From: JBKEAJ01 sp047975005
GTDB lineage: Bacteria > Bacteroidota > Bacteroidia > Bacteroidales > Prolixibacteraceae
Length of the DNA stretch: 64,000 nt
Direction: 5' to 3'
Assembly: GCA_047975005.1 (NCBI GenBank)
Contig: JBKECW010000093.1
Span: forward strand, 7,191-71,190
Part shown: positions 8,828 to 17,782 of the stretch, in pieces
How positions within the stretch are numbered: position 1 is the first letter of the stretch
How the letters are laid out: every line of letters starts with the position of its first letter
The notes under the pieces: model-generated
The model's input: only the letters and a program-made list of their open reading frames with translations
What the model was told of the DNA's origin: nothing
The model's database searches: none
Position numbers and translations under genes: made by a program

Positions 8828-10780
8828 ATGAGAAACTTGCATCTAATAACGCTTTTAGCAATAGCTATACTGTCATCTTGTAGCACAAACAACAATAAGC
8901 CCAAAACTGAAAACATTGTATCACATGACAATATAACAGTCGTAACCAACCCCAAAAAAGGAATAAATCCGTATCCAACGTGGGCAATATTCCCCGACAA
9001 CAGCAAGAAAATCAGGCGTATAGTAATGAATGTCACTCTAGGAACACCCGATTCTCTGCCAACCGCACACTGGGACTACTGCGATCATATCAATATCTTA
9101 CGCACAGGCGGTGTAAATGGAGAATTGAAAGGATATGAGATTGGTAGAATGCTCACTCCCTACGGAAGCGTTTACAGTAAGGGATGGAAATTTAAGTGGT
9201 CTGCAGATGTTACAGACTTTGCCGACATATTGCGCGACAGCGTGGAGATCGAATATATGCACTCAGGATACGAGCCAACGACAGTCGGTTGGTCTTTAAC
9301 AATAGACTTCGACATCACCTATGGCGAACCACACATTGAGCAGCTAGGAATGGACAAACTATGGTATGGCAACTTTGTATACGGTGACTCTACCAATCCC
9401 TTTGAGGAGCAAGTGAAACCCTATGAGTTTACTATGCCCGAAGGTGCAGAAATAGCACGAGTAAGATTGCAACATACTGGTCATGGAATGGACAGAATAC
9501 GAGGCTGCAGCGAGTTTTGCAGTCGTTGGCGCAGAATTTACCTCGACAACAACATTGCACAAGAAAAAGATTTGTGGAAGAATTGTGGCGACAACCCACT
9601 CTATCCCCAAGGCGGAACATGGATATTCGACAGGGCGCTATGGTGTCCCGGCGACTTGCAAGAACCCGATATCATCAACACATACCCATCGCAAGGTGAT
9701 AAACACTTCATAAAAATGGAGATGGAACCATATCAGGCGGAAAACGTAAAGCAACCAAAAGAAAACATAAGATCGATGATTTTCTACTATTCTGCTCCTA
9801 AAAATCAAAACGACGTGTTGCTCGAAGAAATTCTAAAACCCAATAAAGACCCATTCTACAATAGGCTGAACCCTGCCATCAACAATCCAAAAATAAAGAT
9901 CAGAAACCTTGGCAGTTCACCGCTTACCAGCCTGACTATCAAATACTACTTCCTAGCAGATGGACAAAGATACAGCGAAAGCGAATATCAGTGGACAGGC
10001 AACTTGGCATACTACGAAAGCACAGTCATTGACCTGCCCGGAGTGATATACTACGACAAAAACAGGCAAAATTCCTTTGAGGTAGAGTGCTTACTACCTA
10101 ACGGACAAACAGATGCATGGAAAGGCGACAATAACAAAACGGCAGACTTCGACCCACCAATGGAGATGCCCAATAAATTTGTTATCCAATACAAAACCAA
10201 CGCCACTCCCGAGGAGAACTTCATAGAGCTGAGAGACGAGAATGACAACCTGATATACAGCAAGATGCCACAGGATGTTGAACCAAACACTATATACAAC
10301 GACACCATAACGATGCCTAACGGCGTTACAGGCGGCGAGCTAATACTTATAGACACCGCCGGGCAAGGTCTGGAGTTTTGGTATCTGACAGAACAGGGCT
10401 ACGGCTTCTTGAGAGTGCTAGACATGAGTGGCAGAATGATTCACGAGTTTGAGAAAGACTGTGGCGACGGAGAGAAGCTGGCATTTAGTGTCTCCGATTC
10501 CTTCAACGTAGACAAATTAGAACCTCAATACTCTTTCACTGTATTCCCTAAACGAGTAAAGGACAAGTTTGTAATCAATATTCACTCCGACACTCCCGAC
10601 TCTGAGCTGGAAGTCCGTTTCCTTCAGTTTGGCGAAACTATAAAATCATACAAGTATCAAAAGATTGATAAAGACGAGTACGAATACAATATTGACGACA
10701 TTGGCGACGGACGATACATAGTAGAAATATTCGTCGACGGCGAAAGGAAATTCAAAACACGGATTAATAAGAGTAAGTGA
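8828..10780 (+). CDS. PNGase F family glycoamidase-like lipoprotein with degenerate type IX C-terminal domain
   Basis: Resembles peptide-N4-(N-acetyl-beta-glucosaminyl)asparagine amidase, which removes N-glycans from glycoproteins. Numbered from MRNLHLI: the lipobox LSSC puts the lipidated cysteine at C18; HWDYCD carries D83; E140 or E142 lies in SVEIEYMHSG; GCSEFC carries E229. The spacing D83 to E229 (146) equals that of the known catalytic pair D60-E206 of Elizabethkingia PNGase F. PNGase N and C domains fill about 50-360. The last 80 residues (FTVFPKRVKDKF to GDGRYIVEIFVDGERK) resemble a type A type IX sorting domain with a poor YPNP motif. An ATG 36 bases upstream is possible but weakens the signal peptide. 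Confidence 0.8.
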   Translation: MRNLHLITLLAIAILSSCSTNNNKPKTENIVSHDNITVVTNPKKGINPYPTWAIFPDNSKKIRRIVMNVTLGTPDSLPTAHWDYCDHINILRTGGVNGELKGYEIGRMLTPYGSVYSKGWKFKWSADVTDFADILRDSVEIEYMHSGYEPTTVGWSLTIDFDITYGEPHIEQLGMDKLWYGNFVYGDSTNPFEEQVKPYEFTMPEGAEIARVRLQHTGHGMDRIRGCSEFCSRWRRIYLDNNIAQEKDLWKNCGDNPLYPQGGTWIFDRALWCPGDLQEPDIINTYPSQGDKHFIKMEMEPYQAENVKQPKENIRSMIFYYSAPKNQNDVLLEEILKPNKDPFYNRLNPAINNPKIKIRNLGSSPLTSLTIKYYFLADGQRYSESEYQWTGNLAYYESTVIDLPGVIYYDKNRQNSFEVECLLPNGQTDAWKGDNNKTADFDPPMEMPNKFVIQYKTNATPEENFIELRDENDNLIYSKMPQDVEPNTIYNDTITMPNGVTGGELILIDTAGQGLEFWYLTEQGYGFLRVLDMSGRMIHEFEKDCGDGEKLAFSVSDSFNVDKLEPQYSFTVFPKRVKDKFVINIHSDTPDSELEVRFLQFGETIKSYKYQKIDKDEYEYNIDDIGDGRYIVEIFVDGERKFKTRINKSK

Positions 10781-10812
10781 GACAAGCTCTGGTTAAATGA
10801 TACAAGCACAAC

Positions 10813-12318
10813 ATGCTACAGAAGATAAAATATCTATACAGTATTGCTATACTATTTGGCATATCTAGCTGCATCAACAGCGAGACGTTCGACACCGATA
10901 AGATCTCCGAAGATATCGAGATTGACAATTTTGGACTTATCCTCAAACTAGCAAGAGCAGACCTTACCCTAGGCGATATTTTCCCGGCAACGAGCGATAC
11001 CGTGCAATATTACACCGACGCAGATGGCAACGAACGAATTGCATTTTATATTGAAAAAGATGAGATTGCATCATACGGATTAGAAAATATCCCTAAACTC
11101 CAAAATGCTCCTTCCATCACGACAATCGTCCCTTTCACTGGGCTAGGCGGGAGTACAACAACAAACCTAGACATCCCTCTTGATATAGACGGGATGAGTG
11201 TGGCAAACATTGATGGAGAACTAAATATTGAGATTACATACTCCGACATGTCTAGTGCTGTTGATGTCACACTTTTGTTTAGCAGCTCCGAGAGCAAGCC
11301 AAACTCATTTTCGCTTACTATTCCTCAAAATAGTGGCAACATAACAAAATCAGCTCGTCAAAAGCTAAAAACCAATGAACTTGGGAATATTCCTATACAA
11401 ATAAGTATCTCTATGCCTGCCGGCGCTAGCTCGACACAGCCAGGAAAGGTCGAAATAAGACTCAGCCACACAAAGCTGTATTCTATAACAGGGATAATTA
11501 ACAACTTCAGCACCGACATCCCAAACGAAAGGTTTAACCTCGACTTCGGACAACTAGGAGACTTTAGCGATGGCATTAAGTTCTTTGAACCCAGTGTTAT
11601 ATTACCAATATCGAACAATACTAATCTGTCGGGCAACGCCGCTGTTAATCTCTCTGCAAAGATGAGCGATGGTTCTACTCGCCCGATAGAAATATACAAG
11701 CCCTTAACATTCGAATCGCATACCGAAGAAATAACAATAGACCCATCAAACTCCAATATAACAGACTTTGCAGATGGCTCTTCAATACCTCAATACATAG
11801 ACGCGGACGGCAAGGTCAGCTTACACTCAAACGGAGCCATCGTCGAAATGAACGAACAAAGCCGATTTACAATCGGCTGCAGAATACAACTACCGTTGAA
11901 CATTGCAATAAACTCCTCCCACAATGTAGACACTTTAGACTTAGACAACAATATACCTAACGAACTTACCGCGGCAACTTTGGGCATAAACTCTATCAGC
12001 GAACTACCCGTAAACGCTACCATCCTACTAGGACTGTACGACGAGGAAACAAGCACAGTGCTAGACTACGTTGAAGCAGGCATTATAGATGCTGCGCCAG
12101 TAAACATGAATGGTATAGTAGAAACTCTTATTGAAGAGAAAAAGGACATTAAACTTAGTCCCGAAGAGCTAAAAAATTTGAAAGATGCCGAAAAAATAAT
12201 CATTCGTTTAAAACTTCTCAGCACTGACTACGACAAGGCTCAGAATGTTGTACTGCTAGCTGATTACAAGCTAAAATTTGACATCAATATAAAGGGAAAA
12301 TTAAAATTAGAGCTATAA
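10813..12318 (+). CDS. Large lipoprotein of unknown function, beta-sandwich rich
   Basis: No known family recognised with confidence. The N-terminus MLQKIKYLYSIAILFGISSC ends in a lipobox (C20), so the protein is a lipoprotein of about 480 mature residues. The body alternates hydrophobic and polar residues in strand-like stretches (for example NLDIPLDIDGMSV, IPIQISISMPAG, LRLKLLSTDY-like end) with few helices and few cysteines, suggesting several beta-sandwich domains. It sits 32 bases after the PNGase-like gene and 4 bases before the DUF5723 barrel, so it is probably a partner of that barrel on the outer membrane. Confidence 0.7.
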   Translation: MLQKIKYLYSIAILFGISSCINSETFDTDKISEDIEIDNFGLILKLARADLTLGDIFPATSDTVQYYTDADGNERIAFYIEKDEIASYGLENIPKLQNAPSITTIVPFTGLGGSTTTNLDIPLDIDGMSVANIDGELNIEITYSDMSSAVDVTLLFSSSESKPNSFSLTIPQNSGNITKSARQKLKTNELGNIPIQISISMPAGASSTQPGKVEIRLSHTKLYSITGIINNFSTDIPNERFNLDFGQLGDFSDGIKFFEPSVILPISNNTNLSGNAAVNLSAKMSDGSTRPIEIYKPLTFESHTEEITIDPSNSNITDFADGSSIPQYIDADGKVSLHSNGAIVEMNEQSRFTIGCRIQLPLNIAINSSHNVDTLDLDNNIPNELTAATLGINSISELPVNATILLGLYDEETSTVLDYVEAGIIDAAPVNMNGIVETLIEEKKDIKLSPEELKNLKDAEKIIIRLKLLSTDYDKAQNVVLLADYKLKFDINIKGKLKLEL

Positions 12319-12322
12319 GACT

Positions 12323-13708
12323 GTGAGAAAAAACATTTATATCATACCATTACTAATATTATTCCTAACTCCCAATATAAAAGCACAAGACAGGGGAATG
12401 GCATTTCTAAAAGGCACTCCACAATCGAACGTGGTAAATCCGGCTTTCCGACTTGCTGACAACGACAAGTTCTACATTGCACTACCGGCATTAGGCAGCA
12501 TTTCAGCAAGTGCTGTCAACACAGGCTTTAGCTGGAACGACCTGTTTTACGAAAGACAAGACTCCCTATACGTAGATCTTAACAATCTAGACACTAAACT
12601 TCAAAACAAGAACTACACCAACGTCAACACCTCTATTCAAGTTCTCGGCTTCGGCATAAAATCCGGAAGAAAATCGTATTTCACTTTCGATCTAAATGCC
12701 AAGTCTAAAATCAGCGTTGCCTTTCCGGACGATATTACCAATATTCGCTATGGAAACTGGGACTACAACAACAATACTCCCATAAACCAGAACCTTAGCG
12801 GAATTAGTGCTGATGGAATAGCTTACACAGAGCTGGCATTTGGTTATAATCGTAAAATTACCGATAAACTCACTGCCGGAATACGCCTTAAATATATCAT
12901 GGGAGCTGTTGCCACAAAAAGCGACCAAGCTGACCTCTATATGCGAACTTCAACAGATGGAGACGTAACAATACACAACGACATCTCTATCCTGACCTCG
13001 GGACCTATTCACGCCACCTTCGACAAAGACGGCAATATCAACGGCATAAATCTTGATGAAGATATTAGCCCTAGCGATTTCATTGGAAAAAATACAGGCA
13101 TGGGTATTGATGTCGGTGCGACATATCAGCTAAATGACAAGATTATGATTGCTGCCGCCATAAACGATCTCGGTTTTATAAATTGGGGATACAAGCCTCA
13201 GCGCTTTTATTCCAAAGGGACATTCGCTTATAGCGGTGCGGATATTACTGATATTATTACCGGTAAATCCTCTGACGATCTAGACCTATGGGAAGATATT
13301 GGCGATAGCCTTAGTAACTCCTTCAACGTGGAAAACATAGAGGAAAATAGTTTCGGTTCCGACCTGATGTTCAATGCTAATCTTATGGGAACCTATAAGT
13401 TCAGAGAATGGGTAGACTTCGGAGCAATAATCACTCTAGACCACAACTGGACAAGCAGTCTCACCTTGTCTGCTTCACTAAACCCGACTAGAGTCTTCTC
13501 TGGAGTAGTTACATACTCATTAAACAAGAACGACTTTGCCGAACTTGGTGCAGGATTTATGGTGCGAGGGGGATGTTTTCAATACTACATGATGAGCGAT
13601 AACATTAATGCTGCATTTTTCCCAAAACATGCCAAATATGTAAGCCTGCGCTTTGGCATAAACTTTATCTTTGGAACTAAGTCCAGAAAAATAAAATGCA
13701 ATATCTAA
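12323..13708 (+). CDS. DUF5723-type outer membrane beta-barrel protein
   Basis: Signal peptide ending in IKAQ, then the FadL/PorV-like opening with QSNVVNPAFR and KFYIALPALGS, and a series of amphipathic strands ending in VSLRFGINFIFG. This matches the DUF5723 family of Bacteroidota barrels, related to the PorV type. The start codon is GTG at 12323-12325, four bases after the stop of the lipoprotein gene, so translation is probably coupled. Its position after a possible type IX cargo gene and a lipoprotein suggests a surface complex, which is inference. The final KSRKIKCNI tail is short and basic. Confidence 0.78.
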   Translation: MRKNIYIIPLLILFLTPNIKAQDRGMAFLKGTPQSNVVNPAFRLADNDKFYIALPALGSISASAVNTGFSWNDLFYERQDSLYVDLNNLDTKLQNKNYTNVNTSIQVLGFGIKSGRKSYFTFDLNAKSKISVAFPDDITNIRYGNWDYNNNTPINQNLSGISADGIAYTELAFGYNRKITDKLTAGIRLKYIMGAVATKSDQADLYMRTSTDGDVTIHNDISILTSGPIHATFDKDGNINGINLDEDISPSDFIGKNTGMGIDVGATYQLNDKIMIAAAINDLGFINWGYKPQRFYSKGTFAYSGADITDIITGKSSDDLDLWEDIGDSLSNSFNVENIEENSFGSDLMFNANLMGTYKFREWVDFGAIITLDHNWTSSLTLSASLNPTRVFSGVVTYSLNKNDFAELGAGFMVRGGCFQYYMMSDNINAAFFPKHAKYVSLRFGINFIFGTKSRKIKCNI

Positions 13709-13797
13709 AATAACTCTGGTAGCATGTAAAAACCCTTCGACAATTAGCAAAGTTTACATTTGGAGCAATTTATTTTTTGAATATGCGAAATATTTAT

Positions 13798-13805
13798 TAC
13801 CTTTG
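13798..13805 (+). promoter_or_regulatory. -7 promoter element of tRNA-Arg
   Basis: TACCTTTG, 15 bases before the mature tRNA 5' end; an exact TAnnTTTG match. Confidence 0.6.
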
Positions 13806-13819
13806 CCACGCTGAATTAG

Positions 13820-13893
13820 GGACCCGTAGCTTAATTGGATAGAGCACCTGACTACGGATCAGGAGGTTGGGGGTTCGACTCCCTCCGGGTTCA
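13820..13893 (+). tRNA. tRNA-Arg, anticodon ACG
   Basis: Full cloverleaf of 74 bases. Acceptor GGACCCG pairs with CGGGTTC (one G-T pair), the anticodon stem CCTGA/TCAGG encloses CTACGGA with anticodon ACG, and the T arm is GGGGG TTCGACT CCCTC. The discriminator is A and CCA is not encoded. ACG is normally modified to ICG and reads CGU, CGC and CGA. Confidence 0.96.
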
Positions 13894-13930
13894 CTTTTAG
13901 GCAATGACACTGTCAAGCCAAAACGACACA

Positions 13931-13966
13931 AAGTCCTGTAAAACCAAGTTTTACGGGACTTTTGCT
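13931..13966 (+). terminator. Rho-independent terminator after tRNA-Arg
   Basis: A 14-bp stem (AAGTCCTGTAAAAC pairing with GTTTTACGGGACTT, one wobble) with a three-base CAA loop, followed by TTTGCTTATTTT. It sits 38 bases after the tRNA. Confidence 0.75.
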
Positions 13967-14178
13967 TATTTTAGAGGGTTTCCAAAAAGACATCAAAAAG
14001 CCAAATTTGAACAAAGTTTGGTTACCAAAACTACCTGACCTTTTTGGAGATAGGTCCTTGAACTGTCGCACATTGCCTCTCACGAAACAACTCATTTTAT
14101 ATTTACTAATTACACCTTTGCATCGTCAAGAATCACATTACTTATTGGTGCAAAAGCAAGCAGATTATAAAAAATGGC

Positions 14179-15087
14179 TTATTGGCTTTTACAAAATAAC
14201 TCCGACATTGCATCATAGCCTTTTCGTTGGAATGGCGACAGCCTAAACACCTTATTAAACATGGAACTTGACAGCTTATCGAGAATCATTATTTCTGGAA
14301 TAAGATCAAAATCTGGAGTTTTATGCATTTGCGCTTTTTTGTTCCAAGGACAAACATCCTGACATATATCGCAACCAAATATGTATCCTTGTGTTAGCTG
14401 GGCAATATCGGGGTCTATCGCACCTTTTTTTTCTATTGTTTGGTACGAGATGCATTTTTCAGAGTTAATTATTCTTTGGTGGGAAATTATTGCTTTGGTG
14501 GGGCACGCGTCTATGCATTTTGTGCAAGTTCCACAGCGATCCTTGTAGCTGAGTTCATCATACTTCAGCTCTATGTCTAAGACCAGTTCGCCAATAAATG
14601 TATACGAGCCCACGTCTTTATTAATCAGCATACTATTTTTGCCAATCCATCCTAAATTGGCAAGAGCAGCATAGCTGCGTTCCATGACAGGAGCCGAATC
14701 TACGAACACTCTGCCAGTGGTGGCGGTTATATTTACATCAATAAACTCTTTTAGCTTTGCAAGTTTTTCTTTGACAACAAAGTGGTAATCCTTGCCTAAG
14801 GCATATTTGGCAATTTTGTACTTACCTATATCTACAGGATTATAGTAGTTTATTAAAACCATAATAAGCGACCTTGCCCCACCTACCATCTTCCTTATAT
14901 CCAGCCTATTATCAGCATTTCTATTCATATACTGCATTTCGGCATTGTACCCATTGCTAAGCCACTCATGCAAGCCTGCAGCTTGCTCGGAAAGGTCTTG
15001 CGCACTCACAATACCACATTTATCAAAGCCAAGCTCTAAGGCTTTATCCTTGATGAGTTTGCTGTATTCTCCAAGGTTTGTGTGCAT
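14179..15087 (-). CDS. queG: Epoxyqueuosine reductase
   Basis: Reduces epoxyqueuosine to queuosine at position 34 of tRNAs, using cobalamin and two [4Fe-4S] clusters. Seen: VDSAPVMER with the catalytic aspartate D130, GWIGKNSMLI, first cluster CGTCTKCIDACP (C185, C188, C191, C195), and second cluster CDICQDVCPWN (C239, C242, C246) with C212. At 302 residues it is the short form without the C-terminal HEAT repeats. It is the last gene of a minus-strand run sufE-sufT-like-queG, so an iron-sulfur assembly pair precedes an iron-sulfur enzyme. Confidence 0.94.
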   Translation of the reverse strand: MHTNLGEYSKLIKDKALELGFDKCGIVSAQDLSEQAAGLHEWLSNGYNAEMQYMNRNADNRLDIRKMVGGARSLIMVLINYYNPVDIGKYKIAKYALGKDYHFVVKEKLAKLKEFIDVNITATTGRVFVDSAPVMERSYAALANLGWIGKNSMLINKDVGSYTFIGELVLDIELKYDELSYKDRCGTCTKCIDACPTKAIISHQRIINSEKCISYQTIEKKGAIDPDIAQLTQGYIFGCDICQDVCPWNKKAQMHKTPDFDLIPEIMILDKLSSSMFNKVFRLSPFQRKGYDAMSELFCKSQ

Positions 15088-15099
15088 GTCCAGAATATC

Positions 15100-15399
15100 T
15101 TAAAAGAAGCCTAATTCAAGGCGAGCCTCCTCGCTCATCATGCTTTTGTCCCAAGGCGGTTCAAACGTAAGTTCTACCTCAGCATCGTTCACCCCATCGG
15201 GTGCTAGTGCCGCCTGTTTCACATCATCGAGCAGAATATCGGCAACCGGACAGCCCGGAGCAGTGAGAGTCATAACAATATATGCCTTGCTCTCGTTTAC
15301 GTTCACGCTGTAAATAAGACCCAAATCGTATATATTTACCGGAATCTCAGGGTCATAAACTTCTTTTAGGTGTTCTATAATTTTTTCTTCTACTGTCAT
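15100..15399 (-). CDS. MIP18/DUF59 family iron-sulfur assembly factor (SufT-like)
   Basis: A 99-residue single-domain protein. The family motifs are YDPEIPVNIYDLGLIY near 15-30, LTAPGCPVADIL with the conserved C50, and VELTFEPPWDKSMMSEEARLELG at the end. Relatives (SufT, MIP18) help load or repair iron-sulfur clusters; some DUF59 proteins serve in phenylacetate degradation, but the neighbours sufE and queG favour the cluster role. It lies 13 bases after sufE and 12 before queG. Confidence 0.88.
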   Translation of the reverse strand: MTVEEKIIEHLKEVYDPEIPVNIYDLGLIYSVNVNESKAYIVMTLTAPGCPVADILLDDVKQAALAPDGVNDAEVELTFEPPWDKSMMSEEARLELGFF

Positions 15400-15412
15400 A
15401 ACAATAAGATTT

Positions 15413-15838
15413 CTATGCTTGCATCTTCTTTAATGCCAAAGCATAAAGTTTTATTTGCTTAATCATTGCAAGAAGCCCGTTAGAACGTGTAGGCGAGAGA
15501 TGCTGAGACAATCCAATCTTCTCAATAAAATATGGCTCGGCATCTATAATTTCGCTGGGAGTTCTTCCTGAATACACCCTCAGCAACAGCGATATTATAC
15601 CTTTTACTATTACAGCATCGCTCTCAGCTTTCAGTTCTACTTTGCCATCTATGTATTCGGATATAAGCCAAACCTTAGACTGGCAACCATTAATAAGTTT
15701 GTCTTCCTCTTTAAACTTAGGGTCTATTGTCTGCAAATGATTCCCTTGTTCAATGATATATGCGTATTTATCCATCCAATCGTCGAAAATTGAAAATTCC
15801 TCGATAATTTGATCTTGGATATCGTTAATTTCACTCAT
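15413..15838 (-). CDS. sufE: SufE-family sulfur acceptor
   Basis: Accepts sulfane sulfur from a cysteine desulfurase of the SUF system. The 141-residue chain has INGCQSKVWL with the acceptor cysteine at C52, matching the known position near 51, and DAVIVKGIISLLLRVYSGRTPSEI in the second half. No sufS or sufBCD lies in the window. It heads the operon sufE-DUF59-queG and faces rpiB across two divergent TAnnTTTG promoters. Confidence 0.93.
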   Translation of the reverse strand: MSEINDIQDQIIEEFSIFDDWMDKYAYIIEQGNHLQTIDPKFKEEDKLINGCQSKVWLISEYIDGKVELKAESDAVIVKGIISLLLRVYSGRTPSEIIDAEPYFIEKIGLSQHLSPTRSNGLLAMIKQIKLYALALKKMQA

Positions 15839-15876
15839 TACTGTTCAAATTTTTAAAGTCCATCAAATCGAACGTA

Positions 15877-15884
15877 CAAAGATA
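15877..15884 (-). promoter_or_regulatory. -7 promoter element of sufE operon
   Basis: Minus-strand TATCTTTG, 39 bases before the sufE ATG. Confidence 0.6.
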
Positions 15885-15965
15885 GTCATTCTACAATAAA
15901 TATTTAATGTGACAAATTAGATAAATACTATAATCAGACTATTAGTTATTGAAACAAATATGTAT

Positions 15966-15973
15966 TATCTTTG
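15966..15973 (+). promoter_or_regulatory. -7 promoter element of rpiB
   Basis: TATCTTTG on the plus strand, giving a leader of about 75 bases. It is back to back with the sufE promoter. Confidence 0.55.
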
Positions 15974-16052
15974 TGTTTTACATGTGGGTTGCTCTCGATT
16001 GCATAGTCTATTGCCGACTAACAAGTAACTCCTCAATATAAAACATAAACAA

Positions 16053-16493
16053 ATGAAAACTATTAGCATAGCAAGCGACCATGCAGGATTTGAACTTAAA
16101 TCTTTCATAATTGAAGAACTATCAAAATCTGAATACTCCGTAGAAGATTTGGGACCCCACAGTGCTGAAGCAACTGATTATCCTGACTGGGGGCACAAAT
16201 TAGGCAAAACTGTTGACGCAGATAATAATATGATTGGCATAGCCATCTGTGGCTCTGGCAACGGCATAAACATGGTCGTCAACAAATACAATAAAGTTCG
16301 GGCTGCACTTTGCTGGAATGAAGAGATTGCAACTCTGGCAAGGCTTCATAACAATGCCAACATTTGCACCTTGCCCGCACGTTTCATCAGCAAAGAAATG
16401 GCTCTGAATATATTATACAAATTCTTGAATACATCTTTTGAGGGAGGACGACACGATGCGAGAGTGAAAAAGATAGCGATTAACAATCAATAA
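16053..16493 (+). CDS. rpiB: Ribose-5-phosphate isomerase B
   Basis: Interconverts ribose 5-phosphate and ribulose 5-phosphate in the pentose phosphate pathway. Family motifs: IASDHAGFELK at the N-terminus (D9, H10), TDYPDWG, CGSGNGINM with the catalytic C66, and RLHNNANICTLPARF with H99. The length of 146 is typical. It is a single-gene transcript by the look of it. Some RpiB/LacAB proteins act on allose or galactose 6-phosphate, but the motifs here are standard RpiB. Confidence 0.94.
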   Translation: MKTISIASDHAGFELKSFIIEELSKSEYSVEDLGPHSAEATDYPDWGHKLGKTVDADNNMIGIAICGSGNGINMVVNKYNKVRAALCWNEEIATLARLHNNANICTLPARFISKEMALNILYKFLNTSFEGGRHDARVKKIAINNQ

Positions 16494-17142
16494 ACGATAC
16501 TGATATTTTCCAAATCCTGCAAGTAAGCAATCAGTGCATGCACGTATCTTTTTAGTAATACTAAAGGCGTTGAGACTGAGGATAAACTTATACAGTTGAC
16601 AGAGATTGTCAATAATCTTGAACTTTCCAAGTTTTTTCCTGCAAAATATTAAATGAACTCACTAGGCGAGGTATCATTAGTGCCTACAAAGATACGAGAG
16701 GCGGATACACAGCCAATGATCGTACCGGGTCGACCATAGTTTATTTCGGGAGAGAGGTCTATAAATATGTGTTTGTTGGGAGACGGTCAGTGTGCCTATA
16801 TAGATGCGAAGGTCGGTAAATGTAAGAAGTACACTGCAAGTCTTGAGATGCGAGAATATTTACATGGCATATTTAGAGATGTTACCACCTAAAAATTGTC
16901 AATAGAGGGAAGTCGTCTTGCAGAAATCAATGTAATACTAGACAAGTCTCCCCTCCCCTCCTCAAACAATTAACCACTTAACTACCAATCGATTAACATT
17001 AAGATTGCGAATCTTTGTAATTCTCCATTGAGCACTACAACTTCTTTTGTGCGGCATGGACTTAGCACTACGTGTATATAACTTAACATTAAAGTAACTA
17101 TAAATACTTAGTAAACTATTTGCGCATAAAAAGTTTACAGGG
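16494..17142. other. Gene-free 650-base stretch with broken open frames
   Basis: No intact gene seen. Short plus-strand frames read protein-like for 30-45 residues and then stop, for example one ending ELSKFFPAKY near 16650 and one with GDGQCAYIDAKVGKCKKY near 16790-16830 that stops after a threonine pair at about 16890. This could be the remains of a decayed gene or an old insertion; I do not recognise the family. Confidence 0.3.
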
Positions 17143-17150
17143 TATATTTG
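17143..17150 (+). promoter_or_regulatory. -7 promoter element of the efflux operon, nearly leaderless
   Basis: TATATTTG ends only 4 bases before the ATG of the TetR gene. A start site at the usual distance would fall at or inside the ATG, so the message may be leaderless. Confidence 0.5.
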
Positions 17151-17154
17151 CCGC

Positions 17155-17781
17155 ATGAATGATAAAGAATCATATATAGAAATCATAACACAAAATTTCT
17201 TAAAGTACGGCATAAAGAGCATGAGTATGGATGACATAGCTCGTTTGTTAGGAATGTCGAAAAAGACATTATATCAGCATTTTAAGGATAAGGATGAAAT
17301 TGTCTGCGAATGTATTGCATTTATCAAGAATAAGATGACGGATGAGTTCGGCAAAGCATCGTGTACGGGAAAGAGTTTTATAGAGTGTGAGGTAGAGCGT
17401 TCGCGTAAGATTATGGAGGGTAATAATGTGATAAAGCCAACCTTTATTTTTGACCTCAAGAAATTCTACCCTGTAGAGTTTGCCGATCTCAGAGATTTCA
17501 AAAATGATTTAATCTATAAGACTTCTCGGATGAACGCAGAAAACGGTAAAACACAGGGACTTATACGAGAAGATTTGGATATTGACTTTATGTCTAAATA
17601 TTGTGTTACAGTATCCAACGCTATTTTTTCTCCGGAGTTGTCGGGTTTTAGTGAAGACGATATAATATCGAGGAGGTATATTAATAAAGTTTTGGAATAC
17701 AATATACATGCCATCTGTACTTCAAAAGGGATAGAGGAATACAATCGACTGATGAGCAAAAATGATAAAATAAATAGTTAA
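17155..17781 (+). CDS. TetR/AcrR family transcriptional regulator
   Basis: DNA-binding one-component regulator of 208 residues. The TetR helix-turn-helix fills about 18-50: YGIKSMSMDDIARLLGMSKKTLYQHFKDKDEI. The rest is a helical ligand-binding domain without close motif. It is the first gene of an operon with TolC, adaptor and RND genes (the tolC-like ATG is one base after its stop), so it probably represses its own operon and responds to a pump substrate. No clear operator palindrome stood out beside the promoter. Confidence 0.9.
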   Translation: MNDKESYIEIITQNFLKYGIKSMSMDDIARLLGMSKKTLYQHFKDKDEIVCECIAFIKNKMTDEFGKASCTGKSFIECEVERSRKIMEGNNVIKPTFIFDLKKFYPVEFADLRDFKNDLIYKTSRMNAENGKTQGLIREDLDIDFMSKYCVTVSNAIFSPELSGFSEDDIISRRYINKVLEYNIHAICTSKGIEEYNRLMSKNDKINS

Positions 17782-17782
17782 C

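Noticed and set aside
13894..14178. Integrated element or att copy after tRNA-Arg
   Set aside because: No repeat of the tRNA 3' end and no integrase frame were found; only a terminator and unassigned sequence are there.
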